The translations under genes and the position numbers were made by a program. The notes under the pieces were generated by a model. The model did no database searches and had not been told where the DNA came from. It saw nothing but the letters and a program-made list of their open reading frames with translations. 64,000 nucleotides of DNA. Origin: Sugiyamaella lignohabitans (Eukaryota > Ascomycota > Dipodascomycetes > Dipodascales > Trichomonascaceae). Positions 1-10,873 of this stretch are shown here, in pieces. Numbering within the stretch: position 1 is the first letter of the stretch; each line of letters starts with the position of its first letter. The DNA is taken from assembly GCF_001640025.1 (NCBI RefSeq), contig NC_031672.1:186001-250000 (forward strand). The letters are read 5' to 3'.

Positions 1-18
1 GAGTCCACTGAGACGAGG

Positions 19-2358
19 ATGACTATAGATGAATATGTGAGTAAACAAGCTCTCGCAGAGAAGCAATTTATTCCTCTTGATGTATCATCTTTGGCATCGA
101 GGAGGCCCTATATGCCCGTACCCGTACCAGTGGTCGATGCTAAAGATGGTAAGCAGCCGGATGGCCCACTAATCGAATGCCAGGTCGTTCTTCCAGAGAA
201 GTTGTCAAAGGAACTGAGTGAACATCCAGGGTCACTCTCTTCAGGGTCCTCGAGACAAGCACAGCCATCACAGTTGCCAGGTCCGCCAGGTTCAACCCCA
301 CCGAATACTTTGGTACCCATGACCCCTGTCCCGGCAGTAACATACCAAGTTGTATCATCTCCTAATGGTCCTCAAATGATACCACAGGGGATACCATATT
401 ATTCGAGCCCGATGGGGCCCCCAATGGGCGTTCCTCAGATGATGCCTCAGATGGGACCGTCTTATCCATCAGAAATGAGTATGCCAGATCAGCAGATGTA
501 CCCCCAGATGGGACCTCAGATGGGTTCTCAAATGGGTCCTCAGATGGGTCCTCAGATGGGTCCTCAGATGGGTCCTCAGATGGGTCCTCGGATGGGTCCT
601 CAGATGGGTACTCCTATTGGTCCCCAGATGGGGCCTCACATGGGACCACATATGGGATCACCTATGGGGCCACCTATGACAGCACCTATGGGAGTGCCTA
701 TGGGAATGCCTATGGAACAGGCCATGGGACCGCCCATGGGACAGCCTATGGGACAGCCTATGGGACCATTTGTGGGACAACCTATGGGACAGCCTATGGG
801 ACAGCCTGTGGGACAGCCTATGGGACCGCCTATGGGACCGCCTATGGGACCGCCTATGGGACCGCCTATGGGACCACCTATGGGACCAATGGGGCACCCT
901 ATGGGACAACCTATGGGACAATCTATGGGGCCATACATGGGACAACCCATGGGCCCTTATTATGGACCGTCAATGATGCCTCAGACTGGGCCTCCTGTAG
1001 AACCAATGGCTGGACATATGGGACCTCCAGCAGGTTCGCCTTCGGGATATCCAATGAGTATGCCCAGTAACGGTACTCAGAGTGGACCACCAGGGACATC
1101 TCCTTCTCTGGGTGCTCCGAATAGTCCTGTTGATGGTCGCCGATATAGCTCTACGACCAGGGTTGTGTCTGGATCTCCTTCGCGAAATGTACAACCCCAC
1201 TTTCCAACGCAAATTGGACCGAATGGGAGTTCAGTGAGCTATCGACCAGACACTATTCCTGGGAAGTCATCACCAAGTTCCCAGTTGTCTGATGGTACAA
1301 AGGTAATGGAGACGTCAGTAAATACGTTCGATAATAGATCTGAGAACGTCACAACTAAGCAAGATCCATCTCAGACAAGTTCTTCGGAAGAAGAAGAATC
1401 AAGTGAAGATGAAAATCAGGTCGCTTCTTCAGGACATACAGAATCGACAATCTCATCAAGTGGTATGCCTAATCATGTTGGAATCACATCAACGGGTAAT
1501 GTCCCGGCTAACCCGAGGATGGCACAATTTACTCCTTTAGGGAGATCACCAATAACAAGTGGGTCAACAGGAAATTCATATCACCCTGCAGCACCTTCAG
1601 CATCTCAAATTACTCCTTCCAGTACCTCCAGAAATAAAAGGGAGGAAAACCGTATCTCGGAAACTCATGCTCCTATTAATTCTGCAGCTGGTTTGGTGGC
1701 TGAATACTTGGCTAAAACCCCGACATCTACTTCATACAAGCCCACGGAATCGACCGTGATTGGGGAGAGTACTCCATCCGGGAGCAAAAGAACGGGAGTT
1801 ATGACTGGTACCCCTGCAAAAATAGCTCCATTGACGAACACTCAAAATTCCAATAACGATGAGGAAGCTCAATTACCCCCAATGGGCACCTTTGCACCTC
1901 CGCAGTCTCAAGTCCAGCCACCTAAGGGGATTCAAACACCTACTCGCAAATACACTACTTCGATTGTGAACAAAGAGTCTTATAGCAGAAGCAAAAGCCC
2001 CCCATCTGTTCATCGTAGACGGCGTTCGTCTTGGAGGGATGTTGTTGGCATTGATGTGGAAACAGTCGAAAATGGTCATTCGGGACAGAACGGAACCGGT
2101 GAGTCATTGCCAGTCGAGGTTGAAGACAGTAGTTCAGAGGACTTATCTCCAAGTTCTGCGCAGCCTCTAGATGTGATACCTAATCAAGGGTATGTTACAA
2201 CCGAAGGAGGAGACAAGAATCGCACAGCTATTCCCAGAGACGAGCAACAAGAAATTATGAATACACGAAAAATACTTGAGCCAGGAGACGACCTGGCAGA
2301 TACTGCTGGCCGATTTGGCACAAGATTTAGACGTGTTCCAAAAAAAGATTTATCTTAA
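19..2358 (+). CDS. Met-Gly-Pro repeat, low-complexity protein (5' end may lie outside window)
   Basis: The reading frame is open from base 1; the first ATG seen is at 19, so the true start may lie upstream of the window. From 19 the product is 779 residues. Residues about 130-330 are a long run of tetrapeptides MGPQ, MGPP and MGQP encoded by a 12-base tandem repeat. The rest is Ser/Thr/Pro-rich and presumably disordered, with an acidic Ser-Glu stretch near residue 455 and basic SRSKSPP-type clusters near 660. The C-terminus (GRFGTRFRRVPKKDLS) is basic and could be a short conserved motif. I do not recognise a domain or family. It could be the disordered tail of a larger protein. The frame is convincing because it is long, uninterrupted and of eukaryotic low-complexity type; no function is proposed. 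Confidence 0.75.
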   Translation: MTIDEYVSKQALAEKQFIPLDVSSLASRRPYMPVPVPVVDAKDGKQPDGPLIECQVVLPEKLSKELSEHPGSLSSGSSRQAQPSQLPGPPGSTPPNTLVPMTPVPAVTYQVVSSPNGPQMIPQGIPYYSSPMGPPMGVPQMMPQMGPSYPSEMSMPDQQMYPQMGPQMGSQMGPQMGPQMGPQMGPQMGPRMGPQMGTPIGPQMGPHMGPHMGSPMGPPMTAPMGVPMGMPMEQAMGPPMGQPMGQPMGPFVGQPMGQPMGQPVGQPMGPPMGPPMGPPMGPPMGPPMGPMGHPMGQPMGQSMGPYMGQPMGPYYGPSMMPQTGPPVEPMAGHMGPPAGSPSGYPMSMPSNGTQSGPPGTSPSLGAPNSPVDGRRYSSTTRVVSGSPSRNVQPHFPTQIGPNGSSVSYRPDTIPGKSSPSSQLSDGTKVMETSVNTFDNRSENVTTKQDPSQTSSSEEEESSEDENQVASSGHTESTISSSGMPNHVGITSTGNVPANPRMAQFTPLGRSPITSGSTGNSYHPAAPSASQITPSSTSRNKREENRISETHAPINSAAGLVAEYLAKTPTSTSYKPTESTVIGESTPSGSKRTGVMTGTPAKIAPLTNTQNSNNDEEAQLPPMGTFAPPQSQVQPPKGIQTPTRKYTTSIVNKESYSRSKSPPSVHRRRRSSWRDVVGIDVETVENGHSGQNGTGESLPVEVEDSSSEDLSPSSAQPLDVIPNQGYVTTEGGDKNRTAIPRDEQQEIMNTRKILEPGDDLADTAGRFGTRFRRVPKKDLS
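409..960 (+). repeat. 12-base tandem repeat coding for MGPx tetrapeptides
   Basis: Imperfect copies of CAGATGGGTCCT and CCTATGGGACCG follow each other in phase with the codons. The first block (about 520-600) is nearly perfect and the later copies vary at third positions. Such an array is prone to length change by slippage without shifting the frame. Confidence 0.85.
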
Positions 2359-5300
2359 TGAAACGTAACGAAATTGACAACAACTTAATGATGTTTAATG
2401 ATGAAAATAAATGTATTTAACTATTCAATATATGATAATAAATAAAGAAGGCAAGAGCGTAAAGAAAGATAAGAAAAACACGAAGTAAACTAGAAATCAA
2501 TAGAAGAGGCAGAACAATAGGGCTTTTCATAAGGAGTCAACCCAATCCAAGACCTTGGGAGTGATCAGTAGCAGGAACAAGCATTTCCACAGCCGCTGCT
2601 CGACTCAGAAGTTGAGCGGAGAGAAACAAAACGGAGCTGATCGAGCATGTTAAATTATCATCGCTAAATATTTACACCGCCGGAAGGGATAGTGTTATAC
2701 CCAGTAACAAATTCTAAACTAACCACGATGGACTAGAAGTCCTGATCCTGGGAGATTCAACAGGAGGTGCCATTAATTTCGGTGTTCTCTGCAAGCATGG
2801 CGTGAAGCAGCAGACAGTGATAAATTGGATTATTCTGGGCCAAGGCAAAACACAGATCTGTTGAGAAATTAAGTAAGAATGGTTCAATAGAGTTGTATTA
2901 AATGCACTTGCAATACAATTTATAAACTGCTCAGGATGTTTACCAAAAAATTGTAGCTGTGTGACAATTGTACTAGTATCAAAAAGTGCAAGTCCAAGTA
3001 GTTTACAATTTTTTGCTGATGTTTGAGCATCAATCCGAAGCAGGAATTTGAACGATTTCACGTTAGGCTCGAACATACTTCAGAGTCTGTGGATATGAAA
3101 CGAGTACTGGTAATTTCGAAGTGAATTTGAATTGAAATAGGCTATAACTATTGTAAGGGAAAAAAGGCAGTCTAATATCATTATACAACCTTAATAATAT
3201 AATAAAATCAGAACCAAATAATATACAGTATAGCCAGGGTTGAAGCATCCCAGCTCAAAATCTAATAGAACTAATTTTTTATACGAAGGATTCAACAGGT
3301 TTGCAGTGAAGGACTGGACAGGCTCAATTTAAACGGTATCTTAAATTACAACATTTCTCTCTGGGATTGAAGCTTTATAGATCGATATATTTTACCAATA
3401 ATGCCTTTGATGTGCATCCTATGGTATACGTCACTAAAGTTGCACTTCCCTCATATAAGAGTGGGTCATAAGATGACTTTCTTCTAACCCTGCTTCCAAC
3501 TGCAGTGATCTCTGAAATACAGAGAAAAGGTGCATTTCCAAATTTTGGAGAATGCATGTCTCCAAATTTGTCACCTACAAGGAAGAAAACCACTAGTATG
3601 GTCCAGCTATGGAAAAAATTGCTGATTAGGCAGACTCCATAGGGCCATTTTGAGAGATGAGATTGAAGAGCAGTACGTCCACAAAGTGTCAGAAAGCTTC
3701 ATCCCAAGTGTGGTTAATAGCTCATCAAGTTGTGAATAATTTTCAAGAGTGTCAAATCATAGAACTTGCTTGATTTAAAACCGAAGAGAGAGTATAACAC
3801 GATTTTTGATACAAAATCAGAAGCATTCTGGAGCTGGAGGCTACGTTTCATTACTAGGAACGTGGCTCATCATACAAAAAGTGTAAGGATGAAATAAGCG
3901 AATGCTCAAACATATCGTATTTTTTTTGACAAAAATTAACGAGATCGAAGCTGGGTTTATTGAAGTTCGTCACAATGGGTTTCTTGGAGAAGTTCGTCGT
4001 TTCAAAGGTTATCGAGTATTCAGCTATTTTTGAAGATTTGAAATTTTTTTGACGTCAACTGATAAATAAAAACAAACCGTGATAGCAAGCTTCCTGGCAA
4101 TTTCAGATCCACTGTTGACAGGCCCATTCAATTCTTGATTAGAGATGTGGAACATCATTCCCTGAAGCTTTATTCAACGTAGTAGAGCCCAATGATACAG
4201 TTTTCAAATCGTGGGCGGGCATTTACAGATAAATCTGCAGCTGGCATAGGAACAAATGGGGGGACCGAAAGAATGGGAAGTGTCACCCAGAGATTGAAAA
4301 GCAGTTGAAGTAGTATTATTCGCAGATCGCAGACTCATCAATCGAACCAACAGATCTACTTTCTGGAATTTAGGCTTGCATGAAGTTTTTATTTTCTTTG
4401 TAAATGTTCAACGGCACAATGACAAGTGAGGGAGTTTCAAACAAATCGAAAAAAAGACACAACTAAAAACTACGAGAAAATTGAGAAGAACAGAAATCTT
4501 ACAAGAAGCCGCTCGGAGTGAAAAGTGTGAGATATTTTTAACCCACTCTCAACAGCGAGGTTTTTCAGGGGTAGTTGATCGTCCTGAACGACATACGACA
4601 GATCGCCGAACATAACCTGGGTTAGGAAAGATGAGATTTGACCTGTGCATATATTTAGAGATAAGCTACTTAAGATAACGGCGGTCATAGGGATCAATGC
4701 AAGGCAAGGGCCAAGTCTGTGGTGAATCTGCGAATCACACGGCTGACCCAGCGCTTTAGACGCTAAACACATGCAAAGATAAGAAGTGACTAGTCAGGAA
4801 TCCATATTGTGCCGAGGATGAGCAAATGGTTTAATTAAGCCGTTTGCCATATGTGAAATGAGTAGGTGAGGTAATAAATTGTAATTTAACTATAGCCAAT
4901 TGTCAACTGCTATAACCGCCTCAAGTTCATTTGCCTCATACAAGGAGTTTAGTAATCACAGCGGAGAAAACGGGTCAAATTACCTTATCGGCAAATCCTG
5001 CAGGGTACAGCCGACCCTGAGAACGTGACCGTACATTTCTCTAAATATGAATATATGTCTGCAGGTACATTTTTTACATTTAACCAGCTGAGCCTTTATA
5101 GTGTGACTGTACTGTTGTATTCTTCATGGAAATTTGTATATCGGGATTACGAGCTCATCTGATTAGCATGATTATAAAATAATTAGACGATTGCACCTTA
5201 CCATGAAAAAGTGCTTTGAAATATATCGAACGCAGGGTCTGGTTAAGTTTTAACCAACTCCTAGCATTTCATCATATTAAGAATAACCAGTAACAGGACT

Positions 5301-5990
5301 TTGTTGAATATATACAGACTAATATTTCGCCTAATTTACAATTAGCCTTAGACCGAGTCGGGCCGTATTTTTTGCTTCCTCTTTTTCTCAGACTGGGATA
5401 GTGATTTTATCTAACTCCTAGGGGAAAAGGGAAATTGCGGCAACCCGTAATTTCCCGTGAGGCAGTCGTGTGATCTCATTATCGGGGAGCACATTTGCTG
5501 TTGCCTGCATATGAGCAAGAATTGCTCCCAATTGCCAGCGTCTAAATCACTACAACGAGGTATAAATCCAGGGTAAGGGCTCATGTACATTCTCTCTACG
5601 GGAGGAAATAGCCGTCTAAAAGAAATAATGCAGAAAAACGAAAAAACGAAAAACATAGAAAATTAACTCGACACTCCCAGGTTGCAGCATATTATATATA
5701 AATCGACTCAAGTCCAAGATTTTCATTTTTCAGCGATAACGCTTTTTGTCGACTAAAGCCCGCCAGCAACAAAAATCAACAAAAAAAAATCTAAAATTAC
5801 ACTAAACAAAGGGGGCTGTTAAAAAGAGTTCTCTAGATTACTCATTTATTATTTGGAAATTTTCGTGGAACCTTAGTGGAACCATAGAGCTCAGTTGGAA
5901 ATAGACGATTGAGAGTACAGACCGAGATTTAGATCGAAGGTTAGAAATTGAAAAAAAAACCAAACCAAAAATATTAAAAGCACGACAAAA
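2359..5990. other. 3.6-kb stretch without a confident gene
   Basis: AT-rich sequence with no GC element. Short bottom-strand open frames (2714-3076, 3063-3248, 3375-3593, 4470-4772, 5411-5656) show no family I recognise and no consistent splice signals joining them. It may be UTR and promoter sequence, an unrecognised non-coding RNA, or a decayed gene. I saw no tRNA-like A/B box pair. Confidence 0.5.
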
Positions 5991-6554
5991 ATGAAGATTT
6001 TCTCTACACAACACACATTTGCCTATGACTGGGAACATGTTTCCTGTGCAAACTGGAAGAAATACCCTAACGAAATGTCTACTCATGTGGTGGCAGTCGA
6101 TGTTCTTCGTCGCGAAATCGATTCCACAACGGGCGTTCTGCGAACTGAAAGATTGATTACTTGTAAACAGGCCATTCCTTCTTGGGTTCTAGCCCTTGTT
6201 GGTGGCACTGATGTGTCATATGTTCGAGAGGTGTCTGAAGTGGACCCTAAATCAAGAAGCTTGACCCTGCGTTCGGTCAACCTGACCATGAATCAACTGC
6301 TCACTGTCTACGAAACTGTGAACTATACTCCAGATCCAGCCAATCCTAAACAAGCCACTTTGTTCAATCAAGAGGCACAAATCACAGCCTATGCTTCGTT
6401 CCGCCGACTGTGTAGCAAGATCGAGGATTGGACTGTGGACAGATTTGGCCAAAACGCCGCCCTTGGAAAGAAGGGGTTTGAGAGTGTATTGTCACAGGTC
6501 GCTCAAAAGGTTCAAGACGGCGTGTTCCGCGAGAACCTAGCCAAGTCTGCCTAA
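5991..6554 (+). CDS. UPS2: PRELI/MSF1-domain mitochondrial lipid-transfer protein, Ups2-like
   Basis: The 187-residue product is one PRELI/MSF1 domain. It resembles yeast Ups2 from the first residues: a MKxF start, the NWKKYPNE and THVxAVDVLRR motifs, TERLIT, LGGT/VGGT followed by SxVREVS, then LTMRS-NLT and QEAQITAY. In budding yeast Ups2 pairs with Mdm35 in the mitochondrial intermembrane space and moves phosphatidylserine to the inner membrane for phosphatidylethanolamine synthesis. The match is closer to Ups2/Ups3 than to Ups1, which moves phosphatidic acid. Yeast Ups2 is about 230 residues; this copy lacks most of that C-terminal extension. The ATG follows an A-rich leader and no earlier in-frame ATG fits. 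No intron is seen. The nearest GC element lies 262 bases after the stop. Confidence 0.93.
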   Translation: MKIFSTQHTFAYDWEHVSCANWKKYPNEMSTHVVAVDVLRREIDSTTGVLRTERLITCKQAIPSWVLALVGGTDVSYVREVSEVDPKSRSLTLRSVNLTMNQLLTVYETVNYTPDPANPKQATLFNQEAQITAYASFRRLCSKIEDWTVDRFGQNAALGKKGFESVLSQVAQKVQDGVFRENLAKSA

Positions 6555-6816
6555 AAGTTGCATTTACCAAGGATCATTGATCCTTCATCCTGACTTGTTC
6601 TAAACCAACAAGTTTTTCTGTCACTATACTTTCACGACATGTTACGACGATAATGACTACATTCATCTTCATTCTGATTTATTACTGCTATTTTATTTTT
6701 ACTTCCGTTCTCATCTTGGATTCTTTAGATTTTTGTCTGTATATACTGCTTTAAACTTGCATCTCGGTAGCCTAGAAGCCCATATAGAATAAAAGCGTAC
6801 TTTCAACCCTTCAAAT

Positions 6817-6949
6817 CTCCTGCGAAGCAGGAGCCACGGGGTCTGGGGGCAGAGCCCCAGCCGCCGGAGGCAGTCTGGCACCGGGTGTTGCCTCCGGCGG
6901 CTGGGGCTCTGCCCCAGACCCCGTGGCTCCTCTCGCTTCGCTCGAGTCG
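6817..6949. repeat. GC element, inverted pair in R-F order
   Basis: An R arm (6817-6872, inner-hairpin type CTCCTGCGAAGCAGGAG) is followed by an F arm (6889-6949, type CTCGCTTCGCTCGAG). Most other pairs are ordered F-R, so here the TGCCTCC ends face each other across 16 bases. It ends 54 bases beyond the AsnRS stop codon. The outer-stem loop is AGA rather than the usual GGA. Confidence 0.9.
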
Positions 6950-7003
6950 GTTGCGTGGGGGATTGGTCTATTTACAATTGGAGACTATGTACAGGGAAGG
7001 CGT

Positions 7004-8446
7004 CTAGCAGACACAGCTGCCAGCCCATCGAGGGAAGCCGATGGCCTCGCGGATGTTCTCGACTCCGCAGACAAAGCATACCAGACGTTCGAAACCCATT
7101 CCGTAGCCGCCATGGGGAAAACTGCCGTATTTGCGGAGGTCCAGGTACCATTCAAGGTCATCCGGGTTCATGTTATTGTCGTTCATGGCCGATAAAAGAG
7201 TCTGGTGGTCGTCTTCACGCAGACTTCCTCCTATGAGCTCGCCCATTTCTGGGACAAGCAGGTCGAAACAGGCAACTGTTGCCTTTGTTTCGTCAGATAC
7301 AGCATTCTTTTTCATGTAAAAAGGTTTCTGATGCATTGGATAATCGGTTACGAAAACTGGTCCTTGGATAATATGTGCTGCCAGATGCTTTTCCTGTTCT
7401 GATGACAGCGAGTCTCCCCACTTCAATGAAGGAAATTCTTTCCGTAATAATTCCACGGCTTCGGTATATGTCACACGAGCCCATGGTTTCGGCTGTGATA
7501 ACATTTGCCATCGCTGTTTGAGGGTTTCTTGTTTCGTTGAGCTGCTCTGTTTGTTGGATTGGATTATATCAATGGCCATGGCACTATCAGGCACAGCGGC
7601 ACGAATCATTTGTTCGGCCACTGTCATGACATCTTTTAACGACTCTGTGAATGCCAGCTCGGCCTCTACCATCCAGAATTCGCTCAAATGGCGGTTGGTA
7701 TCGCTTTTCTCGGCACGAAATGCTGGTGCCATGTTCCATACTCGTGACAGAGCAGCTGCATACACTTCTAAATGCAATTGACTGGATACACTGAGGTATG
7801 CCGGTTTGTCACCAAAGAAGTATGGTTGTTTCTGATTCTTGTCTGGTTCGCCGGAATTGATCGTGAACACTTCACCAGCACCCTCACAATCTGAAGATGT
7901 GATAATGGGTGAACTGACTTGTGTGAATCCTGCTGACTCGAAATATCTGGCAATACGCGATTGAGCATATGATCTGTATCTCAATACACTTGAATTGCCA
8001 AGAGTCTTCCAACGAAACGACGGAATCGTCCGTAAATACTCAGCTGTGTGGAATTTTTTCTGTAATGGATACGATTGGTCGGCAGGACCCAGCACCTTAA
8101 CTGGGTCGGGTTTCCCTGGAACTGGTTCTGCCACTTGCAGCTCGAATTTCTGGTTTCCAGGGGATTCACTCAGCTTTCCCGAAAGCTGTACACAGGCCCC
8201 GGTGCTGAGTTGTTTGCTCTGCTCCGGCGTGAGCACCACTGCTAATGTGTCAGCAGACGTTCCGTCGCCGATATCTGCAAATGCCACTTTCTTCATCCGT
8301 CTCACCGATCGCACCCATCCGTTCACGGTGGCATCTTCGCCCAACCTGGGACTCTCCACCAGCGACCTAATCGTCCGAACCGACGCCAGCACAGCACGAC
8401 TTGTCCTCATTAATAATCTATCAGCCAGTGTCAGAACCTGGCTCAT
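7004..8446 (-). CDS. SLM5: Asparaginyl-tRNA synthetase, mitochondrial
   Basis: 480 residues. Residues 1-30 are basic and hydroxylated without acidic residues (ADRLLMRTSRAVLASVRTIR), a typical mitochondrial presequence. Residues about 38-110 form the OB-fold anticodon-binding domain (VNGWVRSVRR). The class II catalytic core follows: YLSVSSQLHLE near 218, motif 2 (FRAEKSDTNRHLSEFWMVE) at about 243-261, and motif 3 (GGYGMGFERLV) at about 446-456. It is the bacterial-type enzyme that charges mitochondrial tRNA-Asn. A nearby ATG (residue 13) could also initiate but would shorten the presequence. AspRS is the main alternative; the spacing and the GxGMGFERLV form favour AsnRS. A GC element begins 54 bases after the stop. 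Confidence 0.93.
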   Translation of the reverse strand: MSQVLTLADRLLMRTSRAVLASVRTIRSLVESPRLGEDATVNGWVRSVRRMKKVAFADIGDGTSADTLAVVLTPEQSKQLSTGACVQLSGKLSESPGNQKFELQVAEPVPGKPDPVKVLGPADQSYPLQKKFHTAEYLRTIPSFRWKTLGNSSVLRYRSYAQSRIARYFESAGFTQVSSPIITSSDCEGAGEVFTINSGEPDKNQKQPYFFGDKPAYLSVSSQLHLEVYAAALSRVWNMAPAFRAEKSDTNRHLSEFWMVEAELAFTESLKDVMTVAEQMIRAAVPDSAMAIDIIQSNKQSSSTKQETLKQRWQMLSQPKPWARVTYTEAVELLRKEFPSLKWGDSLSSEQEKHLAAHIIQGPVFVTDYPMHQKPFYMKKNAVSDETKATVACFDLLVPEMGELIGGSLREDDHQTLLSAMNDNNMNPDDLEWYLDLRKYGSFPHGGYGMGFERLVCFVCGVENIREAIGFPRWAGSCVC

Positions 8447-8551
8447 GAATAGATCGACCGTCAGATATCTACAAGTTCATGCGGCTGGAATTTTTCAGAC
8501 CGTCGATCGTTTACCCCTGAGCTCGCCGGATTGGTCTCAGGGGGAGGGGTG

Positions 8552-8690
8552 TGCCTCCGGCGGCTGGGGCTCCGCCCCCGACCCTGGTTGCTCCTGCTTC
8601 GCAGGAGAGGTCCGGGACCGTGGACGTGACGACTCGAGCGCAGCGAGAGGAGCAGCGGGGTCTGGGGCGTAGCCCCAGCCCCCGGAGGCA
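8552..8690. repeat. GC element, inverted pair F-R
   Basis: F arm with a TGCTTCGCAGGAG end and R arm with a CTCGAGCGCAGCGAG end. The outer-stem loop in the R arm is GTA (GCGTAGC at 8667-8673), a change that keeps a GNA loop. Flanking GGGGTG and CACCCC extend the inverted repeat. It lies in the upstream region of the AsnRS gene. Confidence 0.92.
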
Positions 8691-9078
8691 CACCCCCGAA
8701 ACCGAATTTTTACAGGTTTTTCCGCTTCCAGCACACTTTAAACCAGTAAAATGCTATGGAAATTGGCTAGCAGATATCAGACTGTATTGTTTTGTGAGGT
8801 ATATCTGACGTTTATATAGCATTGCTCACAGACAGTCTATCATGCCATCAGCTTTTATTCAGAAACCCGCAAGTATAAACAAAAACCCACTTATTATAAT
8901 TAAATAGAGCCTTATTTATCATCCGATTACGTCAAACTGACCAGTCGGCTTTTTTGATTTAAAATTAAATCATCCTTCAATCGTCAATGTCACGTGATCT
9001 TGAAGCTTTATGAGCTCGTGAAGATCTTTTGTCGCTAGATCAAGTCATCACAGTACCGTTGCAAAAGAGAGGAGTAGT

Positions 9079-10698
9079 ATGCCCCGGGCCAAGCAAATTC
9101 CGTTTTACAACCTTCGGGCGGAGTCGGAAAAGATAGTTGATCTGCGCGACAAAGTGCTTGCACTCGCGGAAAATGCGAAATTGCTGTCCGCAGACACCAC
9201 GTCGCTGCCACCTGTTTTGACAGCGTTCAGGGCAAATTATAAGCGATTTATCATCCAGAACAAGATCCAAAAGCTGACGGGCAGTTCGCAGGGCCCGATT
9301 GCTGTTAACAGTAGCAGTGCTAATAGCCTCCCCTCAAAAGATCACAGCGTCGATGGTACCACGGATATTCTCTCAGTAAATACTAACGTACCTGATGTGG
9401 CTGCTGCTGCTGCTGCTGCTGCTACTACGGAACCAGAAGAGTCCAACTCTGTTCAACCAGAAACAGTTCCAGCAGAATCTGAGGAGAAAATAGAGAATCA
9501 AAATGATAAAAGTGAAGAAGAGCCAAAAGATACAAATGATGTGGCTACGAACGAAGAAGACAAGGCCGTTGCCTCACAGCCAACATCAGATACTTCGAAT
9601 GTTATTGCACCTCCAACAACAGCCACTGTTGAGCCAGAAATTATAGAGCTGGCAGACGAGGAAGAAAACGACGATGAATATGAACCCCAGTTATCAGAAA
9701 ATTATGAATCAGACCATTTGTACGAGTCACGGAACCCGAGTCAGTCACAGAGCCCTGGGTCAGGGCCTGAGGCCAATGAAACTCTCGAAAAAGCAGATGA
9801 CAATAAATCAACAGGATCTAGTTCCGATAACGAAGAGAATCAGGGTCATCCTTATGAACCAGCTAATGAAATAGTCGAGGTGCCTGAATACAATCCACAT
9901 GAACTGCTGGATATAGGGCTACCTAATAACCGAAGATCCAGTCATAATACCCAGGCCGAGTCGTCTGAAAATACACTAAATTCGCATCCAACAGAGACTA
10001 GTCTACCAGTCGCTCCACGACCTAGTACTTCTCGACCACACCATCATTCTCGTGCTCATCATTCGTACAATCACCGGTCATCACCGTATCCTAATGAAGA
10101 CGACCGTGAACGATATCGTAAACATCGCTCATCTGGAGGTCGGTCGGCATACCAGCCAAACACAGGGTTCCCTAACTTCGCTGCACAAATGCCACAAATG
10201 CCATTTCCAAACTATCTACAACAGCAACTGCAACAACAGCCACCTCCACAGCCATACAATTACGACAACCGACGATACACAAACACTCAACCGCCACCAG
10301 CAGCATTCCCAGGAATGGCACCAGACATGAGTTCAATGTTCGCACCGGGAATGCCTCCACCTCCAATAGGTACAATCCCCATGTCCATGCCGATGCCAAT
10401 GTCCATGCCAGTCCCTCCACCTCCACCACCCCACACATTTCCCTACCAATTCTCCTCCAGCCACCCACCACCCATGCCCTCCCAACAAGGCACCTTCCAA
10501 CCGTACCCCATCGCCCTCCCGCCGGCACCAACCCCACCGTCTTCGCAACACTCGTCGCACCCCAAAGTCACAAACTACACCAACGAGTACCGCAACAGCA
10601 CCCGGGGCCAGCCAACCCGCCACTCACGACATCCACCCCACCACCGCGGTTCCGACCGGTCCAGCTATGGTGTGCCCGAGTTCGGCGACATGTACTAA
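9079..10698 (+). CDS. Low-complexity protein with conserved-looking N-terminus, function unknown
   Basis: 539 residues. The first 70 or so are ordinary globular or helical sequence (IPFYNLRAESEKIVDLRDKV, then a basic FIIQNKIQKL). An Ala run is encoded by (GCT)n near 9405-9421, followed by a Glu/Asp-rich region (residues about 125-280), a His/Ser/Arg-rich stretch (325-360), and a Pro/Gln/Met-rich C-terminal half. The basic end contains HSRHPPHHRG. I do not recognise the family; the composition would suit an RNA-associated or transcription-related disordered protein, but this is only a guess. The start ATG follows a purine-rich leader (GAGAGGAGTAGT). A GC element begins 34 bases after the stop. 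Confidence 0.8.
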   Translation: MPRAKQIPFYNLRAESEKIVDLRDKVLALAENAKLLSADTTSLPPVLTAFRANYKRFIIQNKIQKLTGSSQGPIAVNSSSANSLPSKDHSVDGTTDILSVNTNVPDVAAAAAAAATTEPEESNSVQPETVPAESEEKIENQNDKSEEEPKDTNDVATNEEDKAVASQPTSDTSNVIAPPTTATVEPEIIELADEEENDDEYEPQLSENYESDHLYESRNPSQSQSPGSGPEANETLEKADDNKSTGSSSDNEENQGHPYEPANEIVEVPEYNPHELLDIGLPNNRRSSHNTQAESSENTLNSHPTETSLPVAPRPSTSRPHHHSRAHHSYNHRSSPYPNEDDRERYRKHRSSGGRSAYQPNTGFPNFAAQMPQMPFPNYLQQQLQQQPPPQPYNYDNRRYTNTQPPPAAFPGMAPDMSSMFAPGMPPPPIGTIPMSMPMPMSMPVPPPPPPHTFPYQFSSSHPPPMPSQQGTFQPYPIALPPAPTPPSSQHSSHPKVTNYTNEYRNSTRGQPTRHSRHPPHHRGSDRSSYGVPEFGDMY

Positions 10699-10732
10699 TT
10701 CTATTTATTTTTCACTGGCTTTGCCAGGGGTC

Positions 10733-10873
10733 TGCCTCCGGCGGCTGGGGCTCCGCCCCAGACCCTGGTTGCTCCTGCTTCGCAGGAGTTTGTTGGGACC
10801 GTTGGAAGAAACGACTCGAGCGCAGCGAGAGGAGCAACCAGGGTCTGGGGCGGAGCCCCAGCCGCCGGAGGCA
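10733..10873. repeat. GC element, inverted pair F-R
   Basis: F arm with CAGGAG-type end, about 25-base spacer, R arm with CTCGAG-type end. It sits directly behind the stop codon of the gene at 9079-10698. Confidence 0.93.

Noticed and set aside
469..976. Frames rich in HLRT, CPIG and LWDR inside the Met-Gly-Pro gene
   Set aside because: Products of the 12-base repeat in other frames.
2714..4772. Chain of short bottom-strand frames that might be exons of one gene
   Set aside because: No donor-branch-acceptor sets in matching phase were found to join them and no domain is visible.
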